From positions 1 to 64,000 of the forward strand of contig CAIKND010000001.1 in NCBI GenBank assembly GCA_903828675.1: a stretch of DNA of 64,000 nucleotides, read 5' to 3'. The stretch comes from an uncultured Acidobacteriaceae bacterium. Lineage in GTDB: Bacteria > Acidobacteriota > Terriglobia > Terriglobales > Acidobacteriaceae. The notes below the pieces were generated by a model. The model was not told the origin of the DNA. It did no database searches and saw only the letters and a program-made list of their open reading frames with translations. The translations under genes and the position numbers were made by a program. Below are positions 47,904-57,358 of this stretch, in pieces; positions within the stretch are counted from its first letter, which is position 1; the number at the start of each line of letters is the position of its first letter.

Positions 47904-50033
47904 ATGAGAAGTCGAGAGATATCGGTTCCGAAAACATCTATGGCGGTCGCCCTTATTATAGTGGTCTTCCTTGGCCTCCACTCTCGTCCTGCATGCCCAC
48001 AGCAGAGTGCCGTGGGTTCCGGCGCAAGCGCGACAGACGCAGATTCCACATTCAAGGAACCATTCGTAGACGTGGATGAGTGGCGCGACAAGCCTGTGCG
48101 TCATCGCTACGTTCACGGTGGTTTCAAGGGCACGAAAGCTCTCTTCTCGTTTTACTTCCCGCCCAAGGAGCAATACCAGGGAAGATTCTTCCAGTACGTC
48201 ACACCTGTGCCGACCAGCGAGAATCTTGCCCAGCCGAGCTCCGGCGCGGACGACAAAATGGGTTTTGCGATTTCCAGCGGAATCGGGCTTGCAGTCTCAA
48301 GCGGAGCCTACCTCGTTGAGACAAACGAAGGCAGCCTGTCTGTTCTTGCGGGGGATCAGAAGATTCCGGGGTATCGTGTGAATGCCGCCGCGGCCGAGTA
48401 TTCCCGTGTTCTTGCGGCTCAAATGTATGGACCGCAGCGCCCTTCTGGATACGTGTTTGGAGGAAGCGGTGGAGCATTCAAGACAATTAGCGGGTTTGAG
48501 AACACCGATACCTGGGATGGCGCCGTGCCCTACGTCGTCGGATCGCCGCAAGCAATTCCCAATGTCTTCACAGTGCGCTTGCTCGCCCTGCGCACCCTGA
48601 AAGACAAGTTCCCCTCCATCCTCGATGCGATTGAGCCAGGTGGCAGTGGCGATATGTACCGTGACCTCAATCCAGATGAGCGCGACACGCTCCGCGAGGT
48701 GACCGCGCTGGGATTCCCGCCCCAGGGCTGGTTCAACTATAAGTCGATTGGGCCCGGATCCTTTCCTGTGCTCTTTGGTGGAATCCGAATGATGGACCAC
48801 TCCTATTTTGAAGACTTCTGGAAAGTCCCAGGATATCTCGGCGCTAATCCGCCTGACTCCTTGTTGCGTGCGCGCATCCAGCAAAAGACAACCGTGAAGA
48901 AGGTCATTACCGCCGGCGACGCTGAAGCGCGAACCGCATCGGGCGGCGTCGATACAGCCTGGCAACAGTTGAAGGCGGAGGCTCCTGTCGGATTCCAGTT
49001 GGAGAGCGTGCCCGCTGGTGATCTCGAAGAAGCCTTTCTCTTGATCAAGAGCGGCGATGCGGTAGGCAAGGACCTTCTGGTTGGGAGAGTCTCCGGGAAT
49101 ACCGTATTCATCGGCAGCAACCCTTTTGCCGGAGATAATTCTCAGGTCTTGAAGGCGATCAAAGTCGGTGACGAAGTCGTGATCGACAATTCCGATTTTC
49201 TCGCCATGCAGTACTACCATCGTTACCAGGTTCCGACGCCGGACTTCTATGTTTGGGATCAGTTTCGAGGTCCGGATGGCAAGCCGCTCTATCCGCAGAG
49301 ACCCAAGTTGATCGGCGCCATGATGACGGGTGCCGGTTCAGTCCAGTCAGGCAAATTCAAGGGCAAGATGATTCTCCTGGAAAGCATGATGGACCAGGAT
49401 GCTTTTGCCTGGCAGGCCGATTGGTACCGATCGAAGGTGAAGGCCGCATTGGGCGATCGCCTCGATGACAATTTTCGGGTATGGATCACGGAACGCGCGA
49501 TCCATGGAGACGTCGAGACGCAGGAGGATTCCACCCGAACCGTGAGCTATGTGGGAGTACTGCAGCAGGCGTTGCGGGATGTGAGCGCGTGGGTGGAAAA
49601 AGGTATTGCGCCTCCTCCCAGCACGAACTATAAGGTGGTGGATGGCCAAATCGTGTTGCCTGCAACAGCAGTCGAACGCAAGGGAATTCAGCCTGTCGTG
49701 CACATCACGGCAAATGGCGGAGCCCGGGCGGATGTTTCGGTCGGCCAGGCAGTGACCTTCTCAGCTGTGATCGAGGTGCCGCCTGGTACAGGGAAGATCG
49801 TTGCAGCGGAGTGGGATTTCGAGGGCGAAAAGACGTATCCGGTTGTGCAGGAGATCGATGCCTCGAACCGCAGCGCGTCGGGCACCAGGGCAAAACTGAC
49901 CATCAAGCATGTGTTCTCGAAAGCCGGGACGTATTTTCCTGCGCTTCGCGCAACATCCCAGCGTGACGGCGATGCGCACACACCCTACGGCCGCATCCGC
50001 AACCTCGGCCGGGTCCGGGTCGTCGTGAAATGA
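47904..50033 (+). CDS. Secreted alpha/beta-hydrolase-like protein with C-terminal PKD-like domain
   Basis: About 709 residues from the ATG at 47904 (GGAGAAATA upstream); the frame is open further 5' but overlaps the AraC gene. The signal segment is SMAVALIIVVFLGLHSRPA. The nucleophile elbow GGSGGAFKT (Ser about 188) and a distant ERAIHGDVETQ His suggest a tannase/feruloyl-esterase-like alpha/beta hydrolase. The last 90 residues (VGQAVTFSAVIEVPPGTGKI ... FSKAGTYFPALRAT) resemble a PKD domain. Substrate uncertain. It starts 53 bases after the AraC stop, on the same strand. Confidence 0.6.
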   Translation: MRSREISVPKTSMAVALIIVVFLGLHSRPACPQQSAVGSGASATDADSTFKEPFVDVDEWRDKPVRHRYVHGGFKGTKALFSFYFPPKEQYQGRFFQYVTPVPTSENLAQPSSGADDKMGFAISSGIGLAVSSGAYLVETNEGSLSVLAGDQKIPGYRVNAAAAEYSRVLAAQMYGPQRPSGYVFGGSGGAFKTISGFENTDTWDGAVPYVVGSPQAIPNVFTVRLLALRTLKDKFPSILDAIEPGGSGDMYRDLNPDERDTLREVTALGFPPQGWFNYKSIGPGSFPVLFGGIRMMDHSYFEDFWKVPGYLGANPPDSLLRARIQQKTTVKKVITAGDAEARTASGGVDTAWQQLKAEAPVGFQLESVPAGDLEEAFLLIKSGDAVGKDLLVGRVSGNTVFIGSNPFAGDNSQVLKAIKVGDEVVIDNSDFLAMQYYHRYQVPTPDFYVWDQFRGPDGKPLYPQRPKLIGAMMTGAGSVQSGKFKGKMILLESMMDQDAFAWQADWYRSKVKAALGDRLDDNFRVWITERAIHGDVETQEDSTRTVSYVGVLQQALRDVSAWVEKGIAPPPSTNYKVVDGQIVLPATAVERKGIQPVVHITANGGARADVSVGQAVTFSAVIEVPPGTGKIVAAEWDFEGEKTYPVVQEIDASNRSASGTRAKLTIKHVFSKAGTYFPALRATSQRDGDAHTPYGRIRNLGRVRVVVK

Positions 50034-50109
50034 ACCGGTGCGTTATGGTTGGGCTCGCCGCACCTGACTTTAGTCATCAACTCCTTCTTCGCTCTTTTGA
50101 GGTACCACA

Positions 50110-52059
50110 ATGAAGTTTCGCACTCGCGATAGTCGAAAGCGCGTCAATGCCGAGTTCAGCCCGCGCATGTACTCGCTTATTCTTTCCGCTGTTCTGTTGT
50201 CGTGCCTGGCCGCCATTGCTGCAGAAGCAACCGAGGTCCCTAAGCCGCCCGCACCTGAGCCCATCGAAGTCACCGAGCTGCCCTTACCCCCGACCGCGCC
50301 AGGGAGCAGCATAGGCGCATGCACCGTAGCTATCAATCCGCATCGGACAGGCTGCATCGATCCTGCTCCCTTGAGCTTCCAATCCGGAAGTTTCCTGCCC
50401 GGTGGCCATCACGTACTCGCGCTGGTACACTTCATGGGCGCACCGCTGCCGCCCGACGCGGCCAGCGCTTATAATGGCGGCCAAATCATCATCGTCAAGA
50501 CAGACGGAACTAACTTTCCCAACGGCGATGCGTGGCATTGCGTAACCTGCGACGTTCCTGCTGAGAATCGCGTCGGAGCAGGTCCCGATCAGAGCTACCC
50601 CCAGGCCTTCCTCGATGGCAAGCGCATACTCGAAGGCACAAATGTTATTGACTGTTCTCCCTTCCTGGTGACGGACGCGCGCTGCACGCCCGAGCGCGTT
50701 CATATCTACCCAATTCGGTGGAATGTCCGGCCGGACGGCTCGGGCCCGAGCGGAAACATCCGCGAACTGAGGATTCACCCCGACAGCGTTCACCTGGGAT
50801 TCAACTCCCTCTCCATTTATAACAACAGGTTCACTCAGTTCGGCTACATTGGCCGACTCGAATTCAACCCCGCTCCGAAAACCGGAGAACCATTGGCCCC
50901 CCGCTATGAGTTGACTTCGGTCACGAGATTGTTTCAGGAAGGCTTCGATCAGCGTGTCCTGGGGCCGGACCCGCGGCATCCGAATCAATTGCGAATCAAT
51001 CACGACGGCATCGACGTGGGCGAGTTTCGCGGTTTCAGCAAGAATGGCCGCGAGGTCTTCTACGTTGGCTATCCCTTCGAGTCCTCGAACATCGATCTGT
51101 TCGCGGCAGACCTCCTGACGGGCAAGGTGCGCCGCCTGACTGCGAACCCTGAGTATGCCGACCCGCTGGATGCATCTCCCGATGACAAGTGGATCGTGGT
51201 TGAAGACACGCGCGGCTCAGGGCGCCAAATGTTCCTTGCCGCGATGGGAGGAATTCCGCCGATCACGGATCTTGTTACGTCCAGTGCCGTATCCTCAGTG
51301 CGCAATAACCACGACCGTAGATTCATGCAGGCATATCTATTGGATCGCTTTGGCGACCGCGGCGATTATCAAGGCCAGTTGCTGACGGCAGGCGATGGAA
51401 AGCCTGGTAGCGCGAGTGATCCCAACTGGAACGCCATGGCGGATCCGCGATGGTCTGCGGACGGCACACGTGTCGTCTTCTTTCAGACACAGGTCGCCAG
51501 CCCCGCGTGTGGCGGTTCCAACCCGTTGCCGTGTCCTCCACCAACCGAACCTGGTGGACGCCGTTTTCGCATGCTGATCGCTCGCTTCACGAGCCGCAAG
51601 CCGCTTTCGATTCGGCCGCCAAGGCCCATCTCGGACAGCGTCCCATGGGGAACTTCGTATGTGCCGGGCACTCCGACACCAACCCGACCGCTCATTCTGG
51701 AAGGGACGTATACGCTACCTGGCAGTATCTCCGGCTCTGCGACTGCAACCATCGTCCATACATCGGACCACAATGCGATTCGTACAGTGACGATGACTTA
51801 CGACAACTATTCCGACGAGCCGGGAAACGTCCTAAACGGCTCCGAGAGCGTGTCTGAGACGCGCCCCACTCCAACCACAACGTCGCTCGACTGGTATTCA
51901 AATATTGTTGAGACTGGGAAGGTGCAGGGGACCAAACGGACAAGCCCTGACGGTTTCAAACTGACGATCGACGTGAGGACCAACATTCTCCAAGCCACTG
52001 GCACGCTCACGACCACCATCAATGGCCAGACCTTTGTGCAACCGGGCAATGAAGATTAG
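50110..52059 (+). CDS. Secreted TolB/WD40-like beta-propeller protein
   Basis: A 649-residue exported protein (signal segment YSLILSAVLLSCLAAIAAEA). Repeats in the middle (SFLPGGHHVLALVH, DLLTGKVRRLTANPEYADPL, DASPDDKWIVVEDTRG, NAMADPRWSADGTRVVFFQT) are of the TolB/PD40 type, suggesting a six-bladed propeller. A C-terminal beta-rich domain with repeated Thr follows. Cys pairs (WHCVTCDVP, CSPF/RCTPE) may be disulfides. GAGGTACC lies upstream of the ATG. Function unknown; probably co-transcribed with the hydrolase-like gene 76 bases before. Confidence 0.6.
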   Translation: MKFRTRDSRKRVNAEFSPRMYSLILSAVLLSCLAAIAAEATEVPKPPAPEPIEVTELPLPPTAPGSSIGACTVAINPHRTGCIDPAPLSFQSGSFLPGGHHVLALVHFMGAPLPPDAASAYNGGQIIIVKTDGTNFPNGDAWHCVTCDVPAENRVGAGPDQSYPQAFLDGKRILEGTNVIDCSPFLVTDARCTPERVHIYPIRWNVRPDGSGPSGNIRELRIHPDSVHLGFNSLSIYNNRFTQFGYIGRLEFNPAPKTGEPLAPRYELTSVTRLFQEGFDQRVLGPDPRHPNQLRINHDGIDVGEFRGFSKNGREVFYVGYPFESSNIDLFAADLLTGKVRRLTANPEYADPLDASPDDKWIVVEDTRGSGRQMFLAAMGGIPPITDLVTSSAVSSVRNNHDRRFMQAYLLDRFGDRGDYQGQLLTAGDGKPGSASDPNWNAMADPRWSADGTRVVFFQTQVASPACGGSNPLPCPPPTEPGGRRFRMLIARFTSRKPLSIRPPRPISDSVPWGTSYVPGTPTPTRPLILEGTYTLPGSISGSATATIVHTSDHNAIRTVTMTYDNYSDEPGNVLNGSESVSETRPTPTTTSLDWYSNIVETGKVQGTKRTSPDGFKLTIDVRTNILQATGTLTTTINGQTFVQPGNED

Positions 52060-52288
52060 TCATAAAATCCTGAAGGGATGAGTATTCTGACATTCACTCC
52101 CCCTCCTCGTTCAAACGCGGAATTCGATCAACCTTGTGAACCTCATCGGTGCTCAGTAAGAGGCGAGTTATAAGTTAGTAGACAAAAGTAGCGATAACTT
52201 CTAGCGAATAGATGTTAGATACAAAGTAATGGACGGGCAGGCCGTTTCGTTCGACGATGTATCCAAAGTCAAGCACGGGAGGTCAAAT

Positions 52289-52732
52289 ATGTCTAATCGC
52301 ATTTTCAATAAGTCCGGCGCTCATGCTCTCAGCGTAGCAGTGCCAGACAGAACGCCAGTCTTCAGCACAGAGGACCGGCCGCACGAGAATCGTATCGCTG
52401 GTCATTTCGAACAGCCGCTCTACTCCCTTTATTCAACAACCCCCGATCCCCGTGTTGCGGCATCGGATCGATTCAGATATCCAATCGAATCTGCCCCTCT
52501 ATCGCAGTCAATCGCCCCTCCTGCAAATGATCGGCTGATGAACGCGCGCCAGGTCGCGGCGAAACTCGGCGTCTCCGAGCGCTGGGTCCGCGACCATACC
52601 ACGCGCCGGTCGCCCAGAATCCGCGGGCTGAAACTCGGCTCCCTCGTTCGATATCGATGGGCCGATGTGGAAGCCTTTCTGGCTGAACTGGATACACAGC
52701 GGTCTTCCCGGCCCTCGCGATTTCGTGTATGA
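52289..52732 (+). CDS. Excisionase/AlpA-like HTH DNA-binding protein
   Basis: A 147-residue protein; the start at 52289 has GGGAGG 6 bases upstream. The last 65 residues form a MerR-type winged HTH of the excisionase family (LMNARQVAAKLGVSERWVRD ... LKLGSLVRYRWADVEAFLAE). The N-terminal half is low-complexity. It ends 49 bases before the integrase, same strand, the usual arrangement of a recombination directionality factor or regulator beside its integrase. AT-rich bases 52140-52230 upstream probably hold the promoter. Confidence 0.8.
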   Translation: MSNRIFNKSGAHALSVAVPDRTPVFSTEDRPHENRIAGHFEQPLYSLYSTTPDPRVAASDRFRYPIESAPLSQSIAPPANDRLMNARQVAAKLGVSERWVRDHTTRRSPRIRGLKLGSLVRYRWADVEAFLAELDTQRSSRPSRFRV

Positions 52733-52781
52733 ATGAACTGTTCTCCACGACCAGGGACAGAAGCAGAAACGGAGAACGAAC

Positions 52782-54059
52782 ATGGCAATGAAGTATCAGC
52801 AAGGCACCGTCTACCTTTGCGGGGAGAAGGTGAAGATGTGGTACGGCAAGTACCTGATCTACGAGAAAGATCGGGAAGGAAAGGAGATCAGGAGACACCG
52901 CAATGTCAGCATCTGTCCCAAGGCCAACACTCCGAAGTGGAAGGCCGAACAGTTGCTCCGGGAAATCATCCTCAAAGAGGTTAATACCTCGGAATTGCCC
53001 AAGGCGCCTATTGCTGACGACTCAGTCACCTTTCGTTGGTTCGTCAAGGAAAGGTACATTCCGATGCGGCAAGGAAAGTGGAGTCCTGCTTACCGCAAGA
53101 CAAACACCTATCACATTGAGCACTACCTGATTTCGCAGTTTGGGGATTGGCCGCTACGGCAATTGGACACATTCGCGATTCAGGTCTGGCTCAACGGTAT
53201 CGCGAATAAAGGTTACTCGTTTGCGATCGTGCATCACTGCTTCACGAACATCCGCGCGATCACCAGCTTGGCAAAGAAGCAGAAGTTTCTTCCTGAAGAC
53301 CCCGGAGAAGACGTGACGATTCCTCAGACCAAGTCGGTGACAAGACCTGTGATGACGCGGGAGCAAATGCTGGCGCTGATCGGGGCAATCGAAGACGTGC
53401 ACGATCTTTGCCTCATTCACGTGGGCATCTTCTGCGGGCTCCGCGCAAGCGAGATCATGGGGCTCCAGTGGAAGTCTTGGACAGGAGAAGCGCTCGTCCC
53501 ACATGGCACGGCTTATGACGGGCAGTTCTTTGAGGGCAGGATGAAGACCAGGCAAAGCAAGGCGCCGATTCCAGTGCCCGAACAGGTAAGGCCGGTCATC
53601 GAAGCCTGGCGTGCGGTCTGTAACGACGTCTCGCCAGATGCCCTCATGTTCCCCACGTTCGGACGAGGGAAACGGAAGGGTCAGGCAGTCCCGCGCTGGG
53701 CCAAGAACTTCCTCAGATGGAGGATCAGTCCAATTGCTCAGAAACTGGGCATCCCGGATCGTCTCATCACCTTTCAGGTAATGCGGCGGACTTTGGGAAC
53801 CGACATGCAGAAGCATGGAACCCTAAAAGACACGCAGAGCATGTTGCGGCACGCGAGCATCCAGACGACCGGAGACGTGTACGTGCAGACCATTGAGAAG
53901 AGCGTTCTCGATGCCGTAAACTCGCGCACGGATGCCGTGCTCGATGGCTGGTCAGCGCCTGTAAAAGAGATGGGTTTGCAGGGAAGAAAACCGCGGGGTT
54001 CGAGAGCAATTCGGCGAAGTTCGGCGAAGTCTGAATTTGCGGTGTCTGTAAGTGGTTGA
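52782..54059 (+). CDS. Tyrosine recombinase (integrase), apparently active
   Basis: A 425-residue phage/ICE-type integrase. GGAG lies 8 bases upstream. After a SAM-like core-binding domain (FVKERYIPMRQGKWSPAYRK) the catalytic residues are visible: Arg in GIFCGLRASEIMGLQW, QxxR box in FQVMRRTLGTDMQ (Gln in place of the first His, as in many relatives), His in LRHASIQTTG and the nucleophile Tyr in DVYVQTI. The stop is 5 bases from a tRNA-Lys 3' fragment, so this enzyme most likely uses that tRNA as its attachment site. Unlike the pair at 26-29 kb, no lesions are seen. Confidence 0.93.
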   Translation: MAMKYQQGTVYLCGEKVKMWYGKYLIYEKDREGKEIRRHRNVSICPKANTPKWKAEQLLREIILKEVNTSELPKAPIADDSVTFRWFVKERYIPMRQGKWSPAYRKTNTYHIEHYLISQFGDWPLRQLDTFAIQVWLNGIANKGYSFAIVHHCFTNIRAITSLAKKQKFLPEDPGEDVTIPQTKSVTRPVMTREQMLALIGAIEDVHDLCLIHVGIFCGLRASEIMGLQWKSWTGEALVPHGTAYDGQFFEGRMKTRQSKAPIPVPEQVRPVIEAWRAVCNDVSPDALMFPTFGRGKRKGQAVPRWAKNFLRWRISPIAQKLGIPDRLITFQVMRRTLGTDMQKHGTLKDTQSMLRHASIQTTGDVYVQTIEKSVLDAVNSRTDAVLDGWSAPVKEMGLQGRKPRGSRAIRRSSAKSEFAVSVSG

Positions 54060-54064
54060 TTCTA

Positions 54065-54114
54065 TGGTGGACGCGGTAGGAATCGAACCTACAACCTGTC
54101 GGTTAAGAGCCGAC
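54065..54114 (-). pseudogene. tRNA-Lys(CTT) 3' half, attachment-site scar
   Basis: On the minus strand: anticodon arm GTCGG-CTCTTAA-CCGAC (anticodon CTT), variable loop, T-arm GTAGG-TTCGATT-CCTAC, acceptor strand CGCGTCC, discriminator A and encoded CCA. The D-arm and 5' acceptor strand are missing; unrelated sequence lies upstream. This is the duplicated 3' end left by site-specific integration into a tRNA gene. The intact tRNA is not in the window. Confidence 0.9.
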
Positions 54115-54131
54115 GATTGAGGCCCGGAGTG

Positions 54132-54215
54132 CCTTTGTTTTCAACGGAGTACAAAGGACAACTTGGTCCAAAATGGAGCCCTTTCGGCGCTCGTTTGGAC
54201 CAAATTCTGGACCAA
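54132..54215. repeat. Cluster of short repeats beside the attachment site
   Basis: TTGGTCCAAAA (54163-54173), TTTGGACCAAA (54194-54204) and TGGACCAA (54208-54215) give one inverted and two direct copies of an 8-base core within 53 bases. They are preceded by an inverted pair CCTTTGT (54132-54138) / ACAAAGG (54151-54157). Positioned 49-101 bases from the tRNA scar, they could be arm-type sites for the integrase or its excisionase. No gene is seen in 54116-54325. Confidence 0.55.
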
Positions 54216-54325
54216 GCCGCCGCGAGCCGATGACTTAACCGAAAAACCGAATTCCGCCCGGTTCCTTTTGCCTGATCGTGGATGAACCGGATGACCGCGA
54301 AATGAATTCAACATCTATGAACATG

Positions 54326-56308
54326 TCAGTGGACCGGGGCCGCTCCGTCGGTTTGCGCGGACGCATTGGTCACACCGAATGCTAGAATTTCTTCGCAAAG
54401 TCGGTCCAAACTTGCGGACTTGGCACCTTCCTGCCACGCGATATCAAGCATATGGCTAATGTAGATTGGGTTCTTTTTGAGATTGTCAGCATTGCCGCAC
54501 TCAGCTCGTGCTCTAGTGCGGATATCGTCGAAATGCTGCTGCCCCTGAGCTCCGAGTGATTCCACGAATTCCTTTTCGACTGTTTCTGAAAAATCGGCGG
54601 GCCACAAGACGAGTCCCTTATTCCACTGCGGGGCGAGAGGGAATAGGTCGTTTTTGTCCCCACCGAAGATCCTCGCAAGAGCACGATTCCGCACCTCGCT
54701 CTCCTTTGGTTTGCCCTTGTCTGCATCTGCGTCTGCAATCGCGAACACCGGAATATCCAGGCCTTTCGCGATAATGCCGGGACGAATGAGTTCGTTTTTG
54801 CCGTTAACCGGCACGATGTGGCATTTGCTCCTTCTGAATCCCTCCCACCGGCCCGTCAGGCTCAGCCAGGTGTGGATATATGCAGCATCTTCAGGACCCT
54901 CAACCAATATGAGCCGCTCTGTGAAAAACATTTCATTCAATTCAGGTTGCAGTGTTTGATGAATCTTCGTAAGGGCGGCCGACGTTGCTTTTGGTCTTTC
55001 GCCAAACACTTCTGCTTGACGATCGGAGAAGCTGGCGAACGTGTAGTGCCGGACGGTGGCGGATTGTCCAACTTCGTCGCGTCTGATTAGACGGACACTT
55101 TCGAAATGTTTGCCCACAACAAAGTGCGGGCTATGTGTCGCTACGATGATCTGTGAGTTTTCTTTGGCCAATTTTTGAAAGATGTCCGCGAGATGGCGTG
55201 TTTGCGGAGGGTGTTGATAGAGTTCTGGTTCTTCAACCGCTAAAATCAAGCGGGGAGCGTTGACATCGTCAATCGTTGCCAACTCTTGTAACAGGGCCAA
55301 AAGGTATGACCGTTGAAAGCCGTGCCCAAGTCTGACTAGTTCGCCTTCGAATCCCGCCTCGCCTGCTATGACTCCCGCCAGTGGGGGATCAACCCGCACG
55401 GCTTTTGCAGCGTCATTCTTCCATTCGAGGCGCAGGGTAGCTTCTGGGTGCGCCCATTCAGTGAGACGTTTTCTCAGTGATTCCGAAACCCCTGCAAGTG
55501 CTGTGCTGTTCTCATCCAACATTTTTTGGTATTGTTCCCGCGCGGCCGCCGTCAGGGACTCAATCGCGGCGGTGAAGTTGACTTTCGCGCGGACCGTGCG
55601 CGCCAGTAGTTTCCCAAGCGCCCCGGTCCTCGATTCTGACTGTTCATCAGAGGCGTTCTTAACTGCTGGAATAAACACCCACTGCACATACTTGTTAAGC
55701 AGGTTTGCGCCTTTCGTTGCTCCGTAGAATTGGTCCTCGCTTGGGATGGGTTTGCAAGTCTGCGGACGCTCGCTTTCAAAGGCGCGGAGCGTTTCATACA
55801 TACCCTCTTTGGTTGTCTTCGATTTGAGCGCCTCCAGTTCGGGATTTGTTTCTTCGATTGCCTTGAAGATCGCTTTCAGATCGGTAGCGGATGCCCCGTC
55901 TCCGTATGCCTTGAAGAATGGCTTAAATTCCTCCATGCCTAATCGCTGCCCGTACTGCTTCACAATGGCCGCGTTTCCACTCGCATCGAAGGTTGCCACT
56001 GCAGAAACGATCAGTTTCCCCTGCCGCACGTATCCTTTGAAGTCCTCTTCCGCTTCCTTGCTGAGATCACAGAATGTGACTGTAATCTCGACTGGTTCGG
56101 CGGTGTTCTGTAGGTGGAAGTCGTCCCGGATCAGCGTCGTAACGTCGGTCGGTGAGTCTTCAACTTGACGGAAGAAGATGTTAAGGGCGCATAGGACGGT
56201 GGATTTCCCGGAGCCATTCGGGCCAACAAGACAGGTGTAGGGACCGATGTTCACTACACCTTCTTTGAAGCAACGAAGATTTTTTACGGATACACTTTCA
56301 ATCCGCAT
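54326..56308 (-). CDS. OLD-family ATP-dependent endonuclease (ABC ATPase + TOPRIM)
   Basis: About 660 residues; the start at 56308 follows GGGAG and opens with the family N-terminus MRIESVSVKNLRCFKEG. Walker A GPNGSGKST is at residues 29-37. The long helical insertion is followed by GHGFQRSYLLALLQELA, Walker B LILAVEEPELYQHPPQ and the H-loop IIVATHSPHF. The C-terminal TOPRIM part begins ERLILVEGPEDAAYIHTWL and includes the acidic AIADADADKGKP. OLD proteins are nucleases in phage exclusion and in Gabija (GajA). No UvrD-type GajB follows; the partner appears to be the PD-(D/E)xK-like protein encoded just upstream on the same strand. Probable defence function, inferred. Confidence 0.88.
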   Translation of the reverse strand: MRIESVSVKNLRCFKEGVVNIGPYTCLVGPNGSGKSTVLCALNIFFRQVEDSPTDVTTLIRDDFHLQNTAEPVEITVTFCDLSKEAEEDFKGYVRQGKLIVSAVATFDASGNAAIVKQYGQRLGMEEFKPFFKAYGDGASATDLKAIFKAIEETNPELEALKSKTTKEGMYETLRAFESERPQTCKPIPSEDQFYGATKGANLLNKYVQWVFIPAVKNASDEQSESRTGALGKLLARTVRAKVNFTAAIESLTAAAREQYQKMLDENSTALAGVSESLRKRLTEWAHPEATLRLEWKNDAAKAVRVDPPLAGVIAGEAGFEGELVRLGHGFQRSYLLALLQELATIDDVNAPRLILAVEEPELYQHPPQTRHLADIFQKLAKENSQIIVATHSPHFVVGKHFESVRLIRRDEVGQSATVRHYTFASFSDRQAEVFGERPKATSAALTKIHQTLQPELNEMFFTERLILVEGPEDAAYIHTWLSLTGRWEGFRRSKCHIVPVNGKNELIRPGIIAKGLDIPVFAIADADADKGKPKESEVRNRALARIFGGDKNDLFPLAPQWNKGLVLWPADFSETVEKEFVESLGAQGQQHFDDIRTRARAECGNADNLKKNPIYISHMLDIAWQEGAKSASLDRLCEEILAFGVTNASAQTDGAAPVH

Positions 56309-56482
56309 GTTATCTCCCAGCGCTCGAGGATTCTGCAAGAAAGCATACACCTGTTGCACGACCTCGGCGAAATCACAGGTTAGGTTTCCGCAATTCGGCT
56401 CTTTGTCTGGAATTCTGAAGTCGCGCCAACTGCTGGGGAAGCGCATCCACTTCCGCCTAACGCGAAACAAGCTTGGCAGAAT

Positions 56483-57358
56483 TTAGCTTGCGGAGGCTGG
56501 ATTCCTGGATCTTCGGGTGCGCTTTCTTGCTGATTTCGTCCGAGGCAGCGCGGATTTTGGTAATGAATTAGCTGCTTCTCCGCAGATGACGATGATCTCG
56601 GTGCTTTCGGGAATTTCGTTCTCGCGCAGCATTTGCTTCCATTCAGACTCCGGCTTTAGGCGCCTGGTCTCATAGATCACGTAGATGAACTTGCTCCATT
56701 TCTTGGAAACGTATCCTCGTGTGTCCGCGAGGACCTCATCGACGACTTGCTTCACCTTCTCTCTTGATTCAACGAACTTGTACTCGATGAGCGTTTCGAT
56801 GGACGGAATTCCTGTGTCTGGCTCGAAGTTCTTTATGGGCTTGGAAATCGGGGGCTTGTGGCGAAGGTCAGGGAATACGCAACGAAGAACAGCTTCAATT
56901 CGGGAGTGAACTTGGTCTTCGCCTTGTGGTGCGTCAGGAAAGCAGTTTGGGTCGGTGATGGAATATTGCGTTGCTCGAAGAATTTCGATAACATCCTTCA
57001 CGACCCGCCCTGTCTCTCTTCGCCCAAATATCGCTTCGATGGAATGCAGGTAGTCGTCAAGCTTTGCGGCCCAGACTAGGTAAACCCCTTCAGAGTAGGG
57101 AGAGACCTCGGCGTAATCCTTCTTTGCCATCTCTTGAATTCGTGTCACCGCACTGAAGGTTTCGGAGAGACCGATAGCATCAAGAAACGTCAGCATCTGG
57201 ACGAATGTTCTCTCCATGAGAAACCTGACGGTCTCCACTTCCTCGGGTTCTGCAGAACGGCAATCCCAATCCGAAGCTGCCTTGTTCGCATTTCTGAGTG
57301 TCTCGCGGATCGCCGCAAGTGTTTCGTCTGGATCGTTCATTTTGTGCGCTAAGTTCAT
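56483..57358 (-). CDS. PD-(D/E)xK nuclease-like protein, partner of the OLD ATPase
   Basis: A 291-residue protein. The N-terminal 160 residues are helical (VETVRFLMERTFVQMLTFLD, LVWAAKLDDYLHSIEAIFG). The C-terminal half has a PD-(D/E)xK-type core: Asp181 in PDTG, then Glu192 and Lys194 in TLIEYKF, with the following helix REKVKQVVDEVLADTRGY and strand SKFIYVIYETRR. This order matches restriction-like nuclease domains found in defence loci. A basic tail (RTKSARKRTRRSRN) may bind nucleic acid. It precedes the OLD gene by 174 bases on the same strand. Start choice is weakly supported (no clear ribosome site). Confidence 0.65.
   Translation of the reverse strand: MNLAHKMNDPDETLAAIRETLRNANKAASDWDCRSAEPEEVETVRFLMERTFVQMLTFLDAIGLSETFSAVTRIQEMAKKDYAEVSPYSEGVYLVWAAKLDDYLHSIEAIFGRRETGRVVKDVIEILRATQYSITDPNCFPDAPQGEDQVHSRIEAVLRCVFPDLRHKPPISKPIKNFEPDTGIPSIETLIEYKFVESREKVKQVVDEVLADTRGYVSKKWSKFIYVIYETRRLKPESEWKQMLRENEIPESTEIIVICGEAANSLPKSALPRTKSARKRTRRSRNPASAS

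Noticed and set aside
54326-57358. Classical Gabija system
   Set aside because: No UvrD-like GajB is present. The neighbouring gene lacks helicase motifs and instead shows a PD-(D/E)xK-like core.
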